Positions 1 to 9,488 are shown, counted from the first letter of the stretch. The stretch is 64,000 nt of DNA from Yersinia frederiksenii ATCC 33641 (GCF_000754805.1 NZ_KN150731.1:3025886-3089885), one strand, 5' to 3'. The notes: generated by a model not told the origin, from the sequence alone. Numbers and translations: made by a program.

Positions 1-1098
1 CAGCAATTACATATTGTCGAGGGAGATGAAGTGATAGAAGGGCAATTACTTATTACTTTGGACGATACCACGATACGTAGCCATCGGGATAATTTACAGC
101 AGCAGTATTTGAGTGCTCTTGCTCAGGAATCCCGCTTGACGGCTGAGCAACATGACCTGCCTACCATTATTTTCCCACCGGAGTTACTCCAGTACCCCGA
201 ACAACCCTTGGCTGAGCGGAATATAGTTTTGCAGCAACAGCTTTTTCAGCATCGTCGACAAGCCCAACTGAGTGAGGTTGCTCGCTTATCCGCTCAAATG
301 GTCCGCCATGAGAGCCGGTTGGATGGGTTACAAACGATCCGGGGCCATAATCAGCGCCAATTTGATTTATTCCAGCGGCAATTGCAGGGGGTACAATTAT
401 TGGCGAAAAATGGCCATGCATCCCAAAGCCAACTATTGGATATGGAGCGCCAATCCATTTCACTGCGCGCAAATGTAGAAAAAAATACCAGTGAGATCTT
501 AGAGTTACATAAGCAGATTGGCGAAATAGAACAGCATATATTACAACGACGCGAGCAGTTTAAAAGTGAGAATCGTGAACAGTTAGCTAAAGCGCAGCAC
601 ACCACCCAGGAGTTGAAACAACGTCTGGGGGTTGCCGAGTATGAATTAACTAATACCCGCATTTTCGCCCCGGTGAGTGGTTCGGTTATTGCGTTGGCTC
701 AGCATACTGTTGGAGGCATCGTGAGTACCGGGCAAACCTTAATGGAGCTGGTGCCCAATGGGCAGCCATTGTTAGCTGAAGCTCAACTTCCCGTCTCATT
801 AATTGACAAGGTCACTGTTGGGTTACCGGTTGACCTCAATTTCTCCGCTTTTAATCAAAGCAATACGCCGAGATTACAAGGTGCTGTATTACGGGTAGGC
901 GCTGATCGTATACAGCATCCACATACTTTAGAGCCTTACTACCCCTTAACTGTAACTATCGATAATCCCACAACGCCTCTGGTAATCCGGCCCGGTATGT
1001 CAGTTGATATTTTTATCCGTACTGGGGAACGCTCGTTACTTAATTATCTGTTTAAACCCCTCACTGACCGCCTGTATGTCGCCTTTGCAGAAGAATAG
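1..1098 (+). CDS. hasE: HasE-like membrane fusion protein of a type I secretion system (5' end outside window)
   Basis: The reading frame is open from the first base, so the gene begins before the window; the visible part is 365 residues. It starts inside the lipoyl-like half motif (VEGDEVIEGQLL), followed by a long coiled-coil hairpin (about residues 30-210, rich in Gln, Leu, Glu), a second lipoyl half (ARIFAPVSGSV-like) and a C-terminal beta domain, the HlyD/PrtE family order. This family bridges an inner-membrane ABC exporter to TolC in the periplasm. The next gene encodes a HasB-type TonB, which points to the haemophore locus hasRADEB rather than a protease or lipase exporter. The exporter hasD should lie just upstream, outside the window. 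The family is certain; the Has assignment is inferred from the neighbour. Confidence 0.82.
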   Translation, partial: QQLHIVEGDEVIEGQLLITLDDTTIRSHRDNLQQQYLSALAQESRLTAEQHDLPTIIFPPELLQYPEQPLAERNIVLQQQLFQHRRQAQLSEVARLSAQMVRHESRLDGLQTIRGHNQRQFDLFQRQLQGVQLLAKNGHASQSQLLDMERQSISLRANVEKNTSEILELHKQIGEIEQHILQRREQFKSENREQLAKAQHTTQELKQRLGVAEYELTNTRIFAPVSGSVIALAQHTVGGIVSTGQTLMELVPNGQPLLAEAQLPVSLIDKVTVGLPVDLNFSAFNQSNTPRLQGAVLRVGADRIQHPHTLEPYYPLTVTIDNPTTPLVIRPGMSVDIFIRTGERSLLNYLFKPLTDRLYVAFAEE

Positions 1099-1147
1099 TC
1101 ATGTTGAGTTAACTCATTAAAAATAAAGGAATGCAGTGAATTAATTC

Positions 1148-1975
1148 ATGAAAATACAACAGAATAATGGCGCAGTGATGCTGTGGTGGGGAAGTGCCTT
1201 ACTCACGAGCGGTTTCCATATTTATCTTATTTGGTTGCTGAGTAACACATTTGTACCCATCAATAATACCGATGGTTCTCCGGTCGCCATTATGGTCGAA
1301 TTGTCGGCCGAACCAGAATTTACGCCTATTTTGGAGCAAATACCGGCAATAGGTATTCTCCAAACTTTCAATGAATCAATGGCAGAGCAGTTTGAAACTC
1401 AGCCAGAAGAAGTTAATGATTTGATTACGTTACCCGAGCTACCTAATGCTTCATTGATAGTCGAAAAAAAAGTAGTTGCCGCTAAAAAGGAGCCAGCTAA
1501 AGTTAAACCGTTGCAATCTAAGGTAAGGGAGCCGCGCCAACCCGTCATTGAGCCCATGCCAAATAGCCACAGTCAACCAGCACCTCCGGCAGCAGCCACT
1601 AGCGCCCTCTTGTCTGGGGATAGTCACCAAGTAGCCGCTGCTGCCAATAGTAATTCATCGCATATTCAAAATATCAGAATGAACTGGAGAGGCCGCTTAC
1701 AAGGGCATCTGACCAACTTTAAGCGCTATCCATTTGATGCGAGAAAAAAACGTCAGGAAGGAACCGCAACGATTCGTTTTGTGGTGAATCAGGATGGGTA
1801 TGTATTGTCGGCTAAACTGATTAATAGTAGCGGGATAGGGGTTTTAGATACTGAGGCACTGGCGGCGATTAAGCGTGCTCAACCACTACCTAAGCCACCT
1901 GCGGAGCTCATACCTCACGGGCAGATAACATTAACTCTACCCGTTGGTTTTAATATTAAAAATAAACGTCATTGA
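1148..1975 (+). CDS. hasB: HasB, TonB-family energy transducer for haem/haemophore uptake
   Basis: This 275-residue protein has the TonB layout. A short cytoplasmic start precedes one membrane segment (about residues 12-34), then a Pro/Glu/Lys-rich periplasmic linker (about 60-160), then a C-terminal TonB domain containing YPFDARKKRQEG, near-consensus for the family. It follows hasE by 49 bp on the same strand and is probably the last gene of the operon. HasB is known to energise the HasR receptor specifically, in parallel with general TonB. It is not the housekeeping tonB, judging by its place after a type I secretion gene. Confidence is high for the TonB family and good for HasB. Confidence 0.83.
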   Translation: MKIQQNNGAVMLWWGSALLTSGFHIYLIWLLSNTFVPINNTDGSPVAIMVELSAEPEFTPILEQIPAIGILQTFNESMAEQFETQPEEVNDLITLPELPNASLIVEKKVVAAKKEPAKVKPLQSKVREPRQPVIEPMPNSHSQPAPPAAATSALLSGDSHQVAAAANSNSSHIQNIRMNWRGRLQGHLTNFKRYPFDARKKRQEGTATIRFVVNQDGYVLSAKLINSSGIGVLDTEALAAIKRAQPLPKPPAELIPHGQITLTLPVGFNIKNKRH

Positions 1976-1992
1976 TAATGGCTACAAAGTAG

Positions 1993-2026
1993 TAGGGTGG
2001 GTGAATATCTCGCCCTATTGATTTTA
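1993..2026 (+). terminator. Possible weak terminator after hasB
   Basis: TAGGG (1993-1997) can pair with CCCTA (2013-2017) across a 15-nt loop, followed by a T-rich stretch (TTGATTTTATT). The stem is short. A second hairpin lies at 2076-2100 (CCC-GCAGC with GCTGCGGG) without a T-run. Either could close the has operon. The rest of the 1976-2168 interval shows nothing further. Confidence 0.3.
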
Positions 2027-2168
2027 TTCAGACCACCAATCGAATTGTGCTCACAGATAAAAGTTTAGACTGCCTCCCTGCAGCCAAGAGGCGCTGCGGG
2101 TTTCACCATTGGCGGGCATATCATACAAGAATCGATCTCTGTGGCAGCAGCATTCAAAAATAGCAGAT

Positions 2169-2196
2169 AAAAAAACCGGACATAAAGCCCGGCTTA
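2169..2196 (-). terminator. Rho-independent terminator of the Lpd-like gene
   Basis: Read on the minus strand, AAGCCGG and CCGGTTT form a 7-bp stem (one G-U pair) around GCTTTATGT, followed by a run of seven T residues. It lies about 30 bp beyond the stop codon of the Lpd-like gene. Confidence 0.85.
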
Positions 2197-2224
2197 ATCA
2201 ATGAGAAAGTATGAGTGAGCGATA

Positions 2225-3673
2225 TTATTCACCTGGGCAGCGTAGGCAGCGCTCAGCCTCATCGGTGCCCAATCTCAATTTAGACTGCAAGTCACGTAGT
2301 GCGGTACGCAAACCTTCCTCGATGACTGGGTGATAAAACGGCATATCTAGCATCTGGTCGATAGTCATTTGCTGCTGATGTGCCCAAGCTAATAGGTGCG
2401 CGATATGCTCAGCACTTGGCCCCATCATCTCGGCACCGAGGAAACGTCCGGTACCTTGCTCACCATAAACTCTTAAGATACCTTTATTTTTCAGCATCAC
2501 ACGTGAGCGGCCCTGATTCTCAAAAGAGACTTCACCGATTTCAAAACAACCGCATGCACTGAATTTCTGTGATAATTCGCGGAAAGTAGAGCCTACCATG
2601 GCGATTTGTGGGTCTGAGAAAACCACTGAAATCGGGCTACGACGTAAGCCGGGCACCACTTCGGGGAATCCGCCAGCATTCACTCCAGCAATACGAGCCT
2701 GATCACTGGCTTCGTGGAGCAATGGTAGTTGGTTACTGGCGTCACCGGCGATAAATATATGTGGCACGCTGGTTTGCATCGTCAGCCGATCTGCTGATGG
2801 AACACCGCGCTCGTCAAGCACAAGTGAGGTATTTTCCAAACCCAGTTTATCAACATTTGGGCGACGGCCTGTGGCGGCTAAAACATAATCCACCATGATT
2901 TCTTGTGGTTTACCGGCGTCATCCAGATAGCGAATAAAGACCTTATCCCCTTCACGCTGCATCACTTCAACTTTCACATCGGGATTCAGATAGAACTCTT
3001 CACTCAATGTCTTCGCGGCATAGCTGCGCACAATGCTGTCAGTCAGCGGGCCAACACCACCACCGACGCCAAACATTTTGACCTGAACACCCAGTCGGTG
3101 CAGCGCTTGTCCAAGCTCCAGCCCGATAACTCCTGGGCCAAACACCGCCACAGATTCTGGTAAGTCATCCCAGTTGAAAACATCATCATTAACAATCAAC
3201 CGGTCACCCAGTTTATTCCAAGGCGCAGGCCAAGTTGGACGAGAGCCGGTCGCAATGACAATACGTTGCGCGACAATGCGAGTGTGATCATCAACTTGCA
3301 GGGTATTGTCATCAATAAAATGGGCATAACCCTGAATTTTGTCAGCGGCTGGAATACTCTCTACACCTTCCAAGACAAAGCCAACAAAACGGTCGCGTTC
3401 GCGCTTAACGCGGTCCATGACTTCACGGCCATTAATGAAAATTTCACCTTGTGGGTGGATACCAAATCCGGGGGCTTTTTCAATCTGATGCACAGCTTCA
3501 GCCGCCGCAATCAGCAGTTTGGATGGCATGCAACCAACGCGAGCACAGGTGGTACCGTATTCGCCACCTTCAATCATCACCACACTTGGGGTTGACAGTT
3601 TGGCAGCGCGATAAGCGCCAAGCCCAGCAGTACCGCCGCCAATCACGGCGACATCAACGTTTAAGGTTTTCAT
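2225..3673 (-). CDS. Dihydrolipoamide dehydrogenase-like flavoprotein disulfide reductase with a C-terminal CxxC tail
   Basis: This 482-residue class I pyridine nucleotide-disulfide oxidoreductase has the FAD motif GGGTAG (12-17), a redox-active pair C43/C48 in TTCARVGCMPSK, a central NAD(P)-binding domain with FGPGVIGLELG, a second FAD motif FIAGDA, and the dimerisation-domain pair H448/E453 in HPVIEE. It differs from classical Lpd at the redox motif (CARVGCMPSK rather than CLNVGC[IV]PSK). It is not in a 2-oxoacid dehydrogenase operon. The extreme C-terminus carries a second pair, C476 and C479 (ERCLRCPGE), as in some enzymes that pass electrons to another protein thiol. A ribosome-binding site (AGGAG, 3677-3681) supports this start. 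The upstream neighbour is a peroxiredoxin-glutaredoxin fusion, but an intrinsic terminator separates them. The enzyme family is certain; the physiological substrate is not. Confidence 0.85.
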   Translation of the reverse strand: MKTLNVDVAVIGGGTAGLGAYRAAKLSTPSVVMIEGGEYGTTCARVGCMPSKLLIAAAEAVHQIEKAPGFGIHPQGEIFINGREVMDRVKRERDRFVGFVLEGVESIPAADKIQGYAHFIDDNTLQVDDHTRIVAQRIVIATGSRPTWPAPWNKLGDRLIVNDDVFNWDDLPESVAVFGPGVIGLELGQALHRLGVQVKMFGVGGGVGPLTDSIVRSYAAKTLSEEFYLNPDVKVEVMQREGDKVFIRYLDDAGKPQEIMVDYVLAATGRRPNVDKLGLENTSLVLDERGVPSADRLTMQTSVPHIFIAGDASNQLPLLHEASDQARIAGVNAGGFPEVVPGLRRSPISVVFSDPQIAMVGSTFRELSQKFSACGCFEIGEVSFENQGRSRVMLKNKGILRVYGEQGTGRFLGAEMMGPSAEHIAHLLAWAHQQQMTIDQMLDMPFYHPVIEEGLRTALRDLQSKLRLGTDEAERCLRCPGE

Positions 3674-3688
3674 GTCTGCTCCTAACAG

Positions 3689-3714
3689 AAAAAAAGGGTA
3701 GGCCGGAGCCTACC
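3689..3714 (-). terminator. Intrinsic terminator between the peroxiredoxin fusion and the Lpd-like gene
   Basis: On the minus strand GGTAGGC and GCCTACC form a perfect 7-bp stem with a TCCG loop, followed by C and seven T residues. It ends about 15 nt before the Lpd-like start codon and directly abuts that gene's ribosome-binding site. There is no room for a promoter between it and the gene, so Lpd-like transcription must read through it or be attenuated by it. Confidence 0.85.
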
Positions 3715-3767
3715 AAGTTACTTCACGTTATCTTCGTTTTTATTGATGCACATATTTATTAATGTCA

Positions 3768-4499
3768 TTAGGCAGACAAATAATTCTCTAAATCATCACT
3801 GCCACCGATGTGACGACCACCAATAAATACTTGTGGCACAGTCCCACGGCCTGTCACTGCCCGCAGACTGACGGTGGTTGCGTCTTGGCCCAGTACGATC
3901 TCTTCATACTGAATACCGCGCTCTTGCAGCATCTGTTTTGCCTTGGCGCAGAACGGGCAACCCGGTTTGGTAAAGACAGAAACAGATTCTTGTACTTTAA
4001 AATCAGGAGCCAGATATTTCAGCATGGTATCGGCGTCAGAAACCTCAAACGGGTCACCTGGTTTGTTTGGTTCGACAAACATTTTTTCGACCACGCCGTT
4101 ACGTACCAACATGGAGTAGCGCCATGAACGAGGACCAAAGCCCAGATCAGCATTCTCTACCAACATATCCATGCCTTTGGTGAATTCACCGTTACCATCT
4201 GGAATGAAAGTAATATTTTCGGCATGCTGGTCGGCTTTCCAGGCATTCATGACGAAGGTGTCATTAACAGACACACAGAGAATGCTATCAACGCCGTGTT
4301 GTTTAAACACACCGGCCAATTCGTTATAACGTGGCAGGTGGCTGGAAGAACAGGTCGGGGTAAAGGCACCCGGCAGTGAAAATACAATCACAGTTTTGTT
4401 ATTGAACAATTCGTCGGTGGTTACATCAACCCACTGGTCGCCCTGACGGGTATGGAAAGTCACTTGTGGGATTTTTTTACCTTCTTGGTTAGTAAACAT
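3768..4499 (-). CDS. Peroxiredoxin-5/glutaredoxin fusion (hybrid glutathione peroxidase)
   Basis: This 243-residue protein has two domains. Residues 1-165 are a Prx5/AhpE-like peroxiredoxin with peroxidatic C50 in PGAFTPTC. Residues 170-243 are a glutaredoxin with the active site CPFC (C181, C184), the cis-proline motif TVPQVFI and the glutathione-site GGSDDL. Fusions of this type (for example Haemophilus hyPrx5) reduce hydrogen peroxide and alkyl hydroperoxides with glutathione, the glutaredoxin half recycling the peroxiredoxin half in cis. The gene is divergent from oxyR across 147 bp that contain an OxyR-like operator, so peroxide induction is likely. The upstream TAACTCCTT complement gives an AAGGAG ribosome-binding site that fixes the start. 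Confidence 0.93.
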   Translation of the reverse strand: MFTNQEGKKIPQVTFHTRQGDQWVDVTTDELFNNKTVIVFSLPGAFTPTCSSSHLPRYNELAGVFKQHGVDSILCVSVNDTFVMNAWKADQHAENITFIPDGNGEFTKGMDMLVENADLGFGPRSWRYSMLVRNGVVEKMFVEPNKPGDPFEVSDADTMLKYLAPDFKVQESVSVFTKPGCPFCAKAKQMLQERGIQYEEIVLGQDATTVSLRAVTGRGTVPQVFIGGRHIGGSDDLENYLSA

Positions 4500-4582
4500 A
4501 TGTAACTCCTTAATTAAAAAATAAAATATTTAAATTTTTCTGAGTATCTTTTCGTTGGGACACATTATTCATTTTATCACTT

Positions 4583-4630
4583 GATAGTTCTAATCACTGA
4601 TTGCTATCTTATCTATCGTCAATGACTATC
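4583..4630. promoter_or_regulatory. Probable OxyR operator between the peroxiredoxin fusion and oxyR
   Basis: Repeated GATAG/CTATC elements occur at 4583 (GATAG), 4604 (CTATC), 4612 (CTATC) and 4626 (CTATC), within the approximately 48-bp footprint expected for an OxyR tetramer (ATAG-type half sites at about one-turn spacing). The right part, CTATCGTCAATGACTATC just before oxyR, resembles the E. coli oxyR autoregulatory region. OxyR would repress itself and activate the divergent peroxidase gene. The assignment rests on motif and context. Confidence 0.6.
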
Positions 4631-4646
4631 ATAAAGCGGAGCACCG

Positions 4647-5579
4647 ATGAATATTCGTGATTTAGAATACCTAGTGGCGCTGGCTGAATTCAGGCACTTC
4701 AGGCGCGCCGCCGACTCTTGTCATGTCAGCCAACCCACATTAAGTGGCCAGATTCGTAAATTAGAAGATGAGCTGGGCGTGATGTTGTTGGAGCGCACTA
4801 GCCGAAAAGTTCTGTTTACGCAGGCTGGATTATTGCTGGTGGAACAGGCCAGAACAGTATTGCGGGAAGTGAAAGTCCTCAAAGAGATGGCCAGTTTGCA
4901 GGGCGAGAGTATGTCTGGCCCGCTGCATATTGGGCTTATTCCTACGGTCGGGCCTTATTTATTGCCGCAAATCATTCCTATGCTGCATCAGACATTCCCA
5001 AAATTGGAAATGTATCTGCACGAAGCGCAGACCCAAAATCTTTTGGCTCAATTGGATAGTGGCAAGCTCGACTGTGCCATTCTGGCACTGGTCAAAGAGA
5101 CTGAGGCTTTTATTGAAGTTCCGCTCTTTGACGAACCGATGCAACTGGCGATTTATAGCGACCACCCATGGGCTTCACGTGAAAAAGTGCAAATGCACGA
5201 ACTGGCTGGTGAGAAATTACTGATGCTGGAAGATGGCCACTGTTTACGTGATCAAGCGATGGGTTTTTGCTTCCAGGCGGGTGCCGAGGAAGACACGCAT
5301 TTCCGTGCCACCAGTTTAGAAACACTGCGCAACATGGTGGCCGCAGGTAGCGGCATTACGCTATTGCCTTCACTGGCCGTGCCAAATGAAAGAACTCGTG
5401 ATGGCGTTTGCTATCTGGAATGCTACAAACCGGTACCCAAGCGTACGATTGCTTTGGTGTATCGCCCCGGTTCCCCATTGCGTGGCCGCTATGAACAACT
5501 TGCCGAGGCGATACGTGAGCACATGCAACCACGCATGAGCCCGGAAGTGATAAACGAAAAGTCAGAACAGGCGGTTTAA
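4647..5579 (+). CDS. oxyR: OxyR, peroxide-sensing LysR-type regulator
   Basis: This 310-residue LysR protein has an N-terminal winged helix-turn-helix (residues 1-60, [20 protein letters not shown]) and a C-terminal sensing domain. The redox cysteines lie in [13 protein letters not shown], matching E. coli C199 and C208, which form the activating disulfide on reaction with peroxide. GGAG before the ATG supports the start. The gene is divergent from the peroxiredoxin fusion and convergent with sthA, whose 3' end it overlaps by 18 bp. The oxyR-sthA-fabR-yijD-trmA-btuB-murI order matches E. coli. The upstream partner there is oxyS/argH; no argH or obvious oxyS is present here. Confidence 0.97.
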   Translation: MNIRDLEYLVALAEFRHFRRAADSCHVSQPTLSGQIRKLEDELGVMLLERTSRKVLFTQAGLLLVEQARTVLREVKVLKEMASLQGESMSGPLHIGLIPTVGPYLLPQIIPMLHQTFPKLEMYLHEAQTQNLLAQLDSGKLDCAILALVKETEAFIEVPLFDEPMQLAIYSDHPWASREKVQMHELAGEKLLMLEDGHCLRDQAMGFCFQAGAEEDTHFRATSLETLRNMVAAGSGITLLPSLAVPNERTRDGVCYLECYKPVPKRTIALVYRPGSPLRGRYEQLAEAIREHMQPRMSPEVINEKSEQAV

Positions 5580-6962
5580 CCCATTGAGCGCCGCCACACG
5601 ATAGGCTTCCGCCATGGTTGGATAGTTGAAGGTAGTATTAACGAAATATTCGATAGTATTGCCTTCTCCTTTTTGCTCCATGATGGCTTGCCCGATGTGG
5701 ATAATTTCAGCCGCACGTTCGCCAAAGCAATGAATGCCCAAGATTTGTTTGGTTTCCCGATGGAACAGGATTTTTAAACTGCCGGTATTCATCCCAACGA
5801 TTTGTGCACGGGCGAGGTGTTTAAACTGGGCCCGGCCCACTTCGTAGGGGACTTTCATCGCGGTCAGATCCTGCTCGGTTTTACCGACAGAACTGATTTC
5901 CGGAATGGTGTAAATGCCGGTCGGGATATCTTCAATTAGATGAACGTGCGCTTCGCCTTTGATCATCGCTTGTGCTGCAATCCGCCCCTGATCATAGGCC
6001 GCAGAGGCCAGACTTGGGTAACCAATCACATCACCCACCGCATATACATGGGGCAGTGCTGTCTGATACATACTGTTGACCTTCAACAGGCCACGGCTAT
6101 CTGCTTCAAGCCCAATATTTTCTAGCCCTAAACCACTGGTATTACCGGTGCGACCATTGGCATACAACAAACAGTCTGCTTTGACTTTTTTGCCTGATTT
6201 CAGATGAACGATGACACCGTCCACAGTTCCCTCAATCTGCTCAAATTCTTCGTTGTGGCGGATAACCACGCCGTTATTCCAGAAGTGATAAGAGAGGGCA
6301 TCGGACATTTCCTGATCAAGGAAAGCCAGCAACCTATCGCGGGTATTGATTAAATCCACTTTGACACTCAACCCACGGAAAATGGAGGCATATTCACAAC
6401 CAATAACCCCAGCGCCATAGATAATAACGTGCTGTGGTTCGTGGCTGAGCTGTAAAATGGTATCACTGTCGTAAATACGTTCGTGGCTAAAATCAACGTT
6501 TGCTGGACGATAAGGGCGTGAACCGGTCGCAATAACGATGTTATCGGCCTGTAATGTATCGCTGGTGCCATCGGCATAACGCACATTGATAGTATGAGCA
6601 TCAATGAAACTGGCATCGCCGGAAAACATCTGGCAGTGATTGCGATCGTAAAAGCCTTGACGCATTCGGGTCTGCTGATTAATAACGCGATCCGCATGGT
6701 TTAAGATATCAGCGAAAGAAGAGCTGATGGTTCTGGCATTGTCGCTATAGAGTGGGTTTTGATTGAACTCGATAATACGGCTAACGGCGTGGCGCAAAGC
6801 TTTGGACGGGATGGTGCCCCAATGGGTACATCCACCGCCCACATTATTGTACCGTTCAATGACGGCAACGCGGGCACCTTGCTTAACCAACCCCATAGCG
6901 GCGCCTTCACCGCCAGGACCCGAGCCAATAACTATGGCATCAAAATGGAAGTGCTGTTGCAT
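5562..6962 (-). CDS. sthA: SthA, soluble pyridine nucleotide transhydrogenase
   Basis: This 466-residue flavoprotein is the same length as E. coli SthA (UdhA). It has the FAD motif [10 protein letters not shown] near the N-terminus and the NAD-binding [13 protein letters not shown]. In the motif [13 protein letters not shown] the second redox cysteine of the family is replaced by threonine, the SthA hallmark, so the enzyme transfers hydride between NADPH and NAD+ rather than reducing disulfides. It acts in the cytoplasm to lower NADPH excess. Its 3' end overlaps the oxyR 3' end by 18 bp on the opposite strand. It is transcribed divergently from fabR. Confidence 0.97.
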   Translation of the reverse strand: MQQHFHFDAIVIGSGPGGEGAAMGLVKQGARVAVIERYNNVGGGCTHWGTIPSKALRHAVSRIIEFNQNPLYSDNARTISSSFADILNHADRVINQQTRMRQGFYDRNHCQMFSGDASFIDAHTINVRYADGTSDTLQADNIVIATGSRPYRPANVDFSHERIYDSDTILQLSHEPQHVIIYGAGVIGCEYASIFRGLSVKVDLINTRDRLLAFLDQEMSDALSYHFWNNGVVIRHNEEFEQIEGTVDGVIVHLKSGKKVKADCLLYANGRTGNTSGLGLENIGLEADSRGLLKVNSMYQTALPHVYAVGDVIGYPSLASAAYDQGRIAAQAMIKGEAHVHLIEDIPTGIYTIPEISSVGKTEQDLTAMKVPYEVGRAQFKHLARAQIVGMNTGSLKILFHRETKQILGIHCFGERAAEIIHIGQAIMEQKGEGNTIEYFVNTTFNYPTMAEAYRVAALNGLNRLF

Positions 6963-7179
6963 GTAGGAGAGACCTATTATTATACAAAATTACAACGCTA
7001 CATTAACATCATCCCAAGTATAACCCAATAAACAATGGGTAAATCACCGAGATGTGTGCTGTAAAACGGCAATTCTGTATTGGGATGATACGTTTGTATA
7101 ACGGCTGTTACTATAAAGTTTGGTATATTGCTGACTATATGTCTTAGATTGAGAAATTGGATATCCCTTGGGTACGATT

Positions 7180-7815
7180 ATGGGCGTCAGAGCACAACAA
7201 AAAGAGCGGACTCGTCGTTCCCTTATCGAAGCGGCGTTCAGCCAATTGAGTGCTGAGCGGAGTTTTGCCAGCCTGAGTTTGCGGGAAGTCTCTCGTGAAG
7301 CAGGTATCGCACCGACTTCTTTTTATCGGCATTTCCGTGATGTAGACGAGCTTGGCCTCACGATGGTTGATGAAAGTGGCCTGATGCTGCGCCAACTTAT
7401 GCGCCAGGCACGCCAGCGGATTGCCAAGGGCGGCAGTGTTATCCGCACTTCTGTATCTACATTTATGGAGTTTATCGGCAATAATCCGAATGCATTCCGC
7501 TTATTGCTACGAGAGCGCTCCGGGACTTCTGCTGCATTCCGGGCGGCAGTGGCGCGCGAAATTCAGCATTTTATTGCTGAACTGGCCGATTACCTCGAGC
7601 TGGAAAATCACATGCCGCGCAGCTTCACTGAAGCTCAAGCTGAGGCCATGGTCACAATTGTCTTCAGTGCAGGTGCGGAAGTACTGGACGTGGATATTGA
7701 ACAGCGGCGACAGTTAGAAGAACGCTTGGTCTTACAACTGCGGATGATCTCGAAGGGTGCCTATTATTGGTATCGTCGCGAGCAGGAAAAGCTCGCAGTA
7801 TCCCGCGCTGAATAA
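7180..7815 (+). CDS. fabR: FabR, TetR-family repressor of unsaturated fatty acid synthesis genes
   Basis: This 211-residue protein is nearly identical to E. coli FabR. The TetR DNA-binding domain spans residues 1-55 ([13 protein letters not shown] then the recognition helix with APTSFYRHF), followed by a helical acyl-thioester-sensing domain. FabR represses fabB and fabA according to the unsaturated/saturated acyl pool. An in-frame TTG at 7168 could extend the protein by four residues, but the ATG before GVRAQQKER is the conserved start of the domain. The gene is followed after 10 bp by yijD, as in E. coli. Confidence 0.95.
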   Translation: MGVRAQQKERTRRSLIEAAFSQLSAERSFASLSLREVSREAGIAPTSFYRHFRDVDELGLTMVDESGLMLRQLMRQARQRIAKGGSVIRTSVSTFMEFIGNNPNAFRLLLRERSGTSAAFRAAVAREIQHFIAELADYLELENHMPRSFTEAQAEAMVTIVFSAGAEVLDVDIEQRRQLEERLVLQLRMISKGAYYWYRREQEKLAVSRAE

Positions 7816-7825
7816 GGTAAGGAAA

Positions 7826-8233
7826 ATGATGGAACAATCCCGCCGTGAAACCGGCACCCTACTGTTGGCATTGATTACTGGTTTGGCAATAAATGGTTCA
7901 TTTAATGCGATATTCAGCGCATTTGTGCCTTTTTCAGTCTTCCCGCTACTGACACTCATTTTGGCGGTTTATTGCTTGCATCAGCGCTATCTTAATTTTG
8001 CCATGCCGCAAGGCCTGCCAGTGCTGGCTTCCGCATGTTTCTTACTCGGCATTTTATTGTATAGCGCGATTGTACGCGTTGAGCATCCGGCGATTGGTTC
8101 CAATTTCGTCCCCTCTATCCTTAGTGTGGTGCTGGTGTTCTGGATCTTATTCAAACTGAAAACCCGTAAATCAGCACAGACAGAGATTGATACCGACACC
8201 GACTCAGATAGTGATAACCAGCAGCCACAATAA
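7826..8233 (+). CDS. yijD: YijD, small inner-membrane protein (DUF1422)
   Basis: This protein of about 135 residues has four hydrophobic segments (roughly 12-30, 33-50, 65-85 and 95-112) and a short acidic cytoplasmic tail rich in Asp/Ser (TDTDSDSDN), which is longer than in E. coli. Its function is unknown. AAGG just upstream supports ATG 7826 or the adjacent ATG 7829; the long 5' extension of the frame into fabR is not coding. It is co-transcribed with fabR (10-bp gap) and ends before a clear terminator. Confidence 0.92.
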   Translation: MMEQSRRETGTLLLALITGLAINGSFNAIFSAFVPFSVFPLLTLILAVYCLHQRYLNFAMPQGLPVLASACFLLGILLYSAIVRVEHPAIGSNFVPSILSVVLVFWILFKLKTRKSAQTEIDTDTDSDSDNQQPQ

Positions 8234-8292
8234 CTCTCGGGTCGTCAATTTTACCGGCAGCATGTTGAGTGAGTTCAGCAATAAAATAGTAT

Positions 8293-8319
8293 GGGCAACA
8301 TTGCGTTGCCCTTTTATTT
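8293..8319 (+). terminator. Terminator of fabR-yijD
   Basis: GGGCAAC (8293-8299) and GTTGCCC (8305-8311) form a perfect 7-bp stem with loop ATTGC, followed by TTTTATTT. Confidence 0.9.
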
Positions 8320-8340
8320 GTCTATAGTTTTTGCTGGTTG

Positions 8341-9444
8341 TTAGTCTCGTTGTTCCAGTAAAACCCCACACTCCATATGATGGGTGTAAGGGAACTGATC
8401 AAATAGCGCTAACCGGCTGATTTTATGTGTGTGCTGCAGCTGTTCAAGATTGGCGCACAGCGTCTCTGGGTTACAAGATATATAAAGGATGCGCGGGTAA
8501 GCCTGTACCAGTTTGACGGTTTCGTCATCCAGCCCACTGCGCGGCGGATCAACGAAAATGGTCTCACAGTTATAACTGCTTAAATCAATGCCTTTCAGGC
8601 GGTTAAACTCACGCACACCTTGCATGGCCTGAGTAAACTCTTCTGCGGACATACGAATAATTTGCACATTATCGATATTGTTCGCGGCAATATTGTATTG
8701 CGCAGCCGCCACTGACGGCTTGGCAATTTCTGTTGCCAGCACCCGATCGAAATTGCGCGCTAATGCCAGTGAGAAATTACCATTGCCACAGTACAGCTCC
8801 AGCAAATCACCGCTGGCATGTTGGGTGACATCAATGGCCCATTCCAGCATATGAATATTCACCGCAGCATTAGGCTGAGTAAAACTATTTTCAACCTGAC
8901 GATAAATCATCTCGCGACCGGCGACAGGCAACACTTCATCAATATAGTCGTGGTCCAGCATGATTTTAGTTTTTGATGCTCGGCCAATCAGTTGCAGATC
9001 AAAACCTTGCTCGCGCAGCTGATCACGCAGCTCCAGCGCTTTCTGTTGCCACTCTTCATCTAATTGGCGATGGTACAGCAAAGATGCAATCAGTTTGCCG
9101 CTCAAGGTAGATAAGTAATCAATTTGGAATAGCTTACGGCGCAAAATGGGCTCAGCCCTGATGGCGGTCATCAGCGCGCTCATCAGACGATTGATTAACA
9201 CACTGGCTACTGGGAATTGTTCGACCCGAATCCGCTGCTTGGTCTGTTGATCAAACATAATGTGGTACAGGTCGTCTTCATCATGCCAAACACGAAACTC
9301 GGCTCTCATGCGGTAATGTTCTGCAGGGGAACGGAATACTTCGGGTGCGGGGGCCTGAAACGGCGACATCATCGCCTGAAGACGGGCCGATTTTTCCGCC
9401 AGTTGGTGGTCATAGCCGTCAGTCGGCAGGATGTCGGGAGTCAT
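8341..9444 (-). CDS. trmA: TrmA, tRNA (uracil-54-C5)-methyltransferase
   Basis: This 367-residue protein is one longer than E. coli TrmA. It shows the SAM-binding motif [16 protein letters not shown], the motif DPPRSGLD and the nucleophile region YISCNPETL, whose cysteine attacks C6 of U54. It makes 5-methyluridine (ribothymidine) in the T-loop of nearly all tRNAs, and the same site in tmRNA. The gene is divergent from btuB, as in E. coli, and carries an rRNA-like promoter upstream. Confidence 0.97.
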   Translation of the reverse strand: MTPDILPTDGYDHQLAEKSARLQAMMSPFQAPAPEVFRSPAEHYRMRAEFRVWHDEDDLYHIMFDQQTKQRIRVEQFPVASVLINRLMSALMTAIRAEPILRRKLFQIDYLSTLSGKLIASLLYHRQLDEEWQQKALELRDQLREQGFDLQLIGRASKTKIMLDHDYIDEVLPVAGREMIYRQVENSFTQPNAAVNIHMLEWAIDVTQHASGDLLELYCGNGNFSLALARNFDRVLATEIAKPSVAAAQYNIAANNIDNVQIIRMSAEEFTQAMQGVREFNRLKGIDLSSYNCETIFVDPPRSGLDDETVKLVQAYPRILYISCNPETLCANLEQLQHTHKISRLALFDQFPYTHHMECGVLLEQRD

Positions 9445-9488
9445 GTTTCTTCTCGTCTGAGCGTTATAAAAGAGGTTTATTCCTGCGG

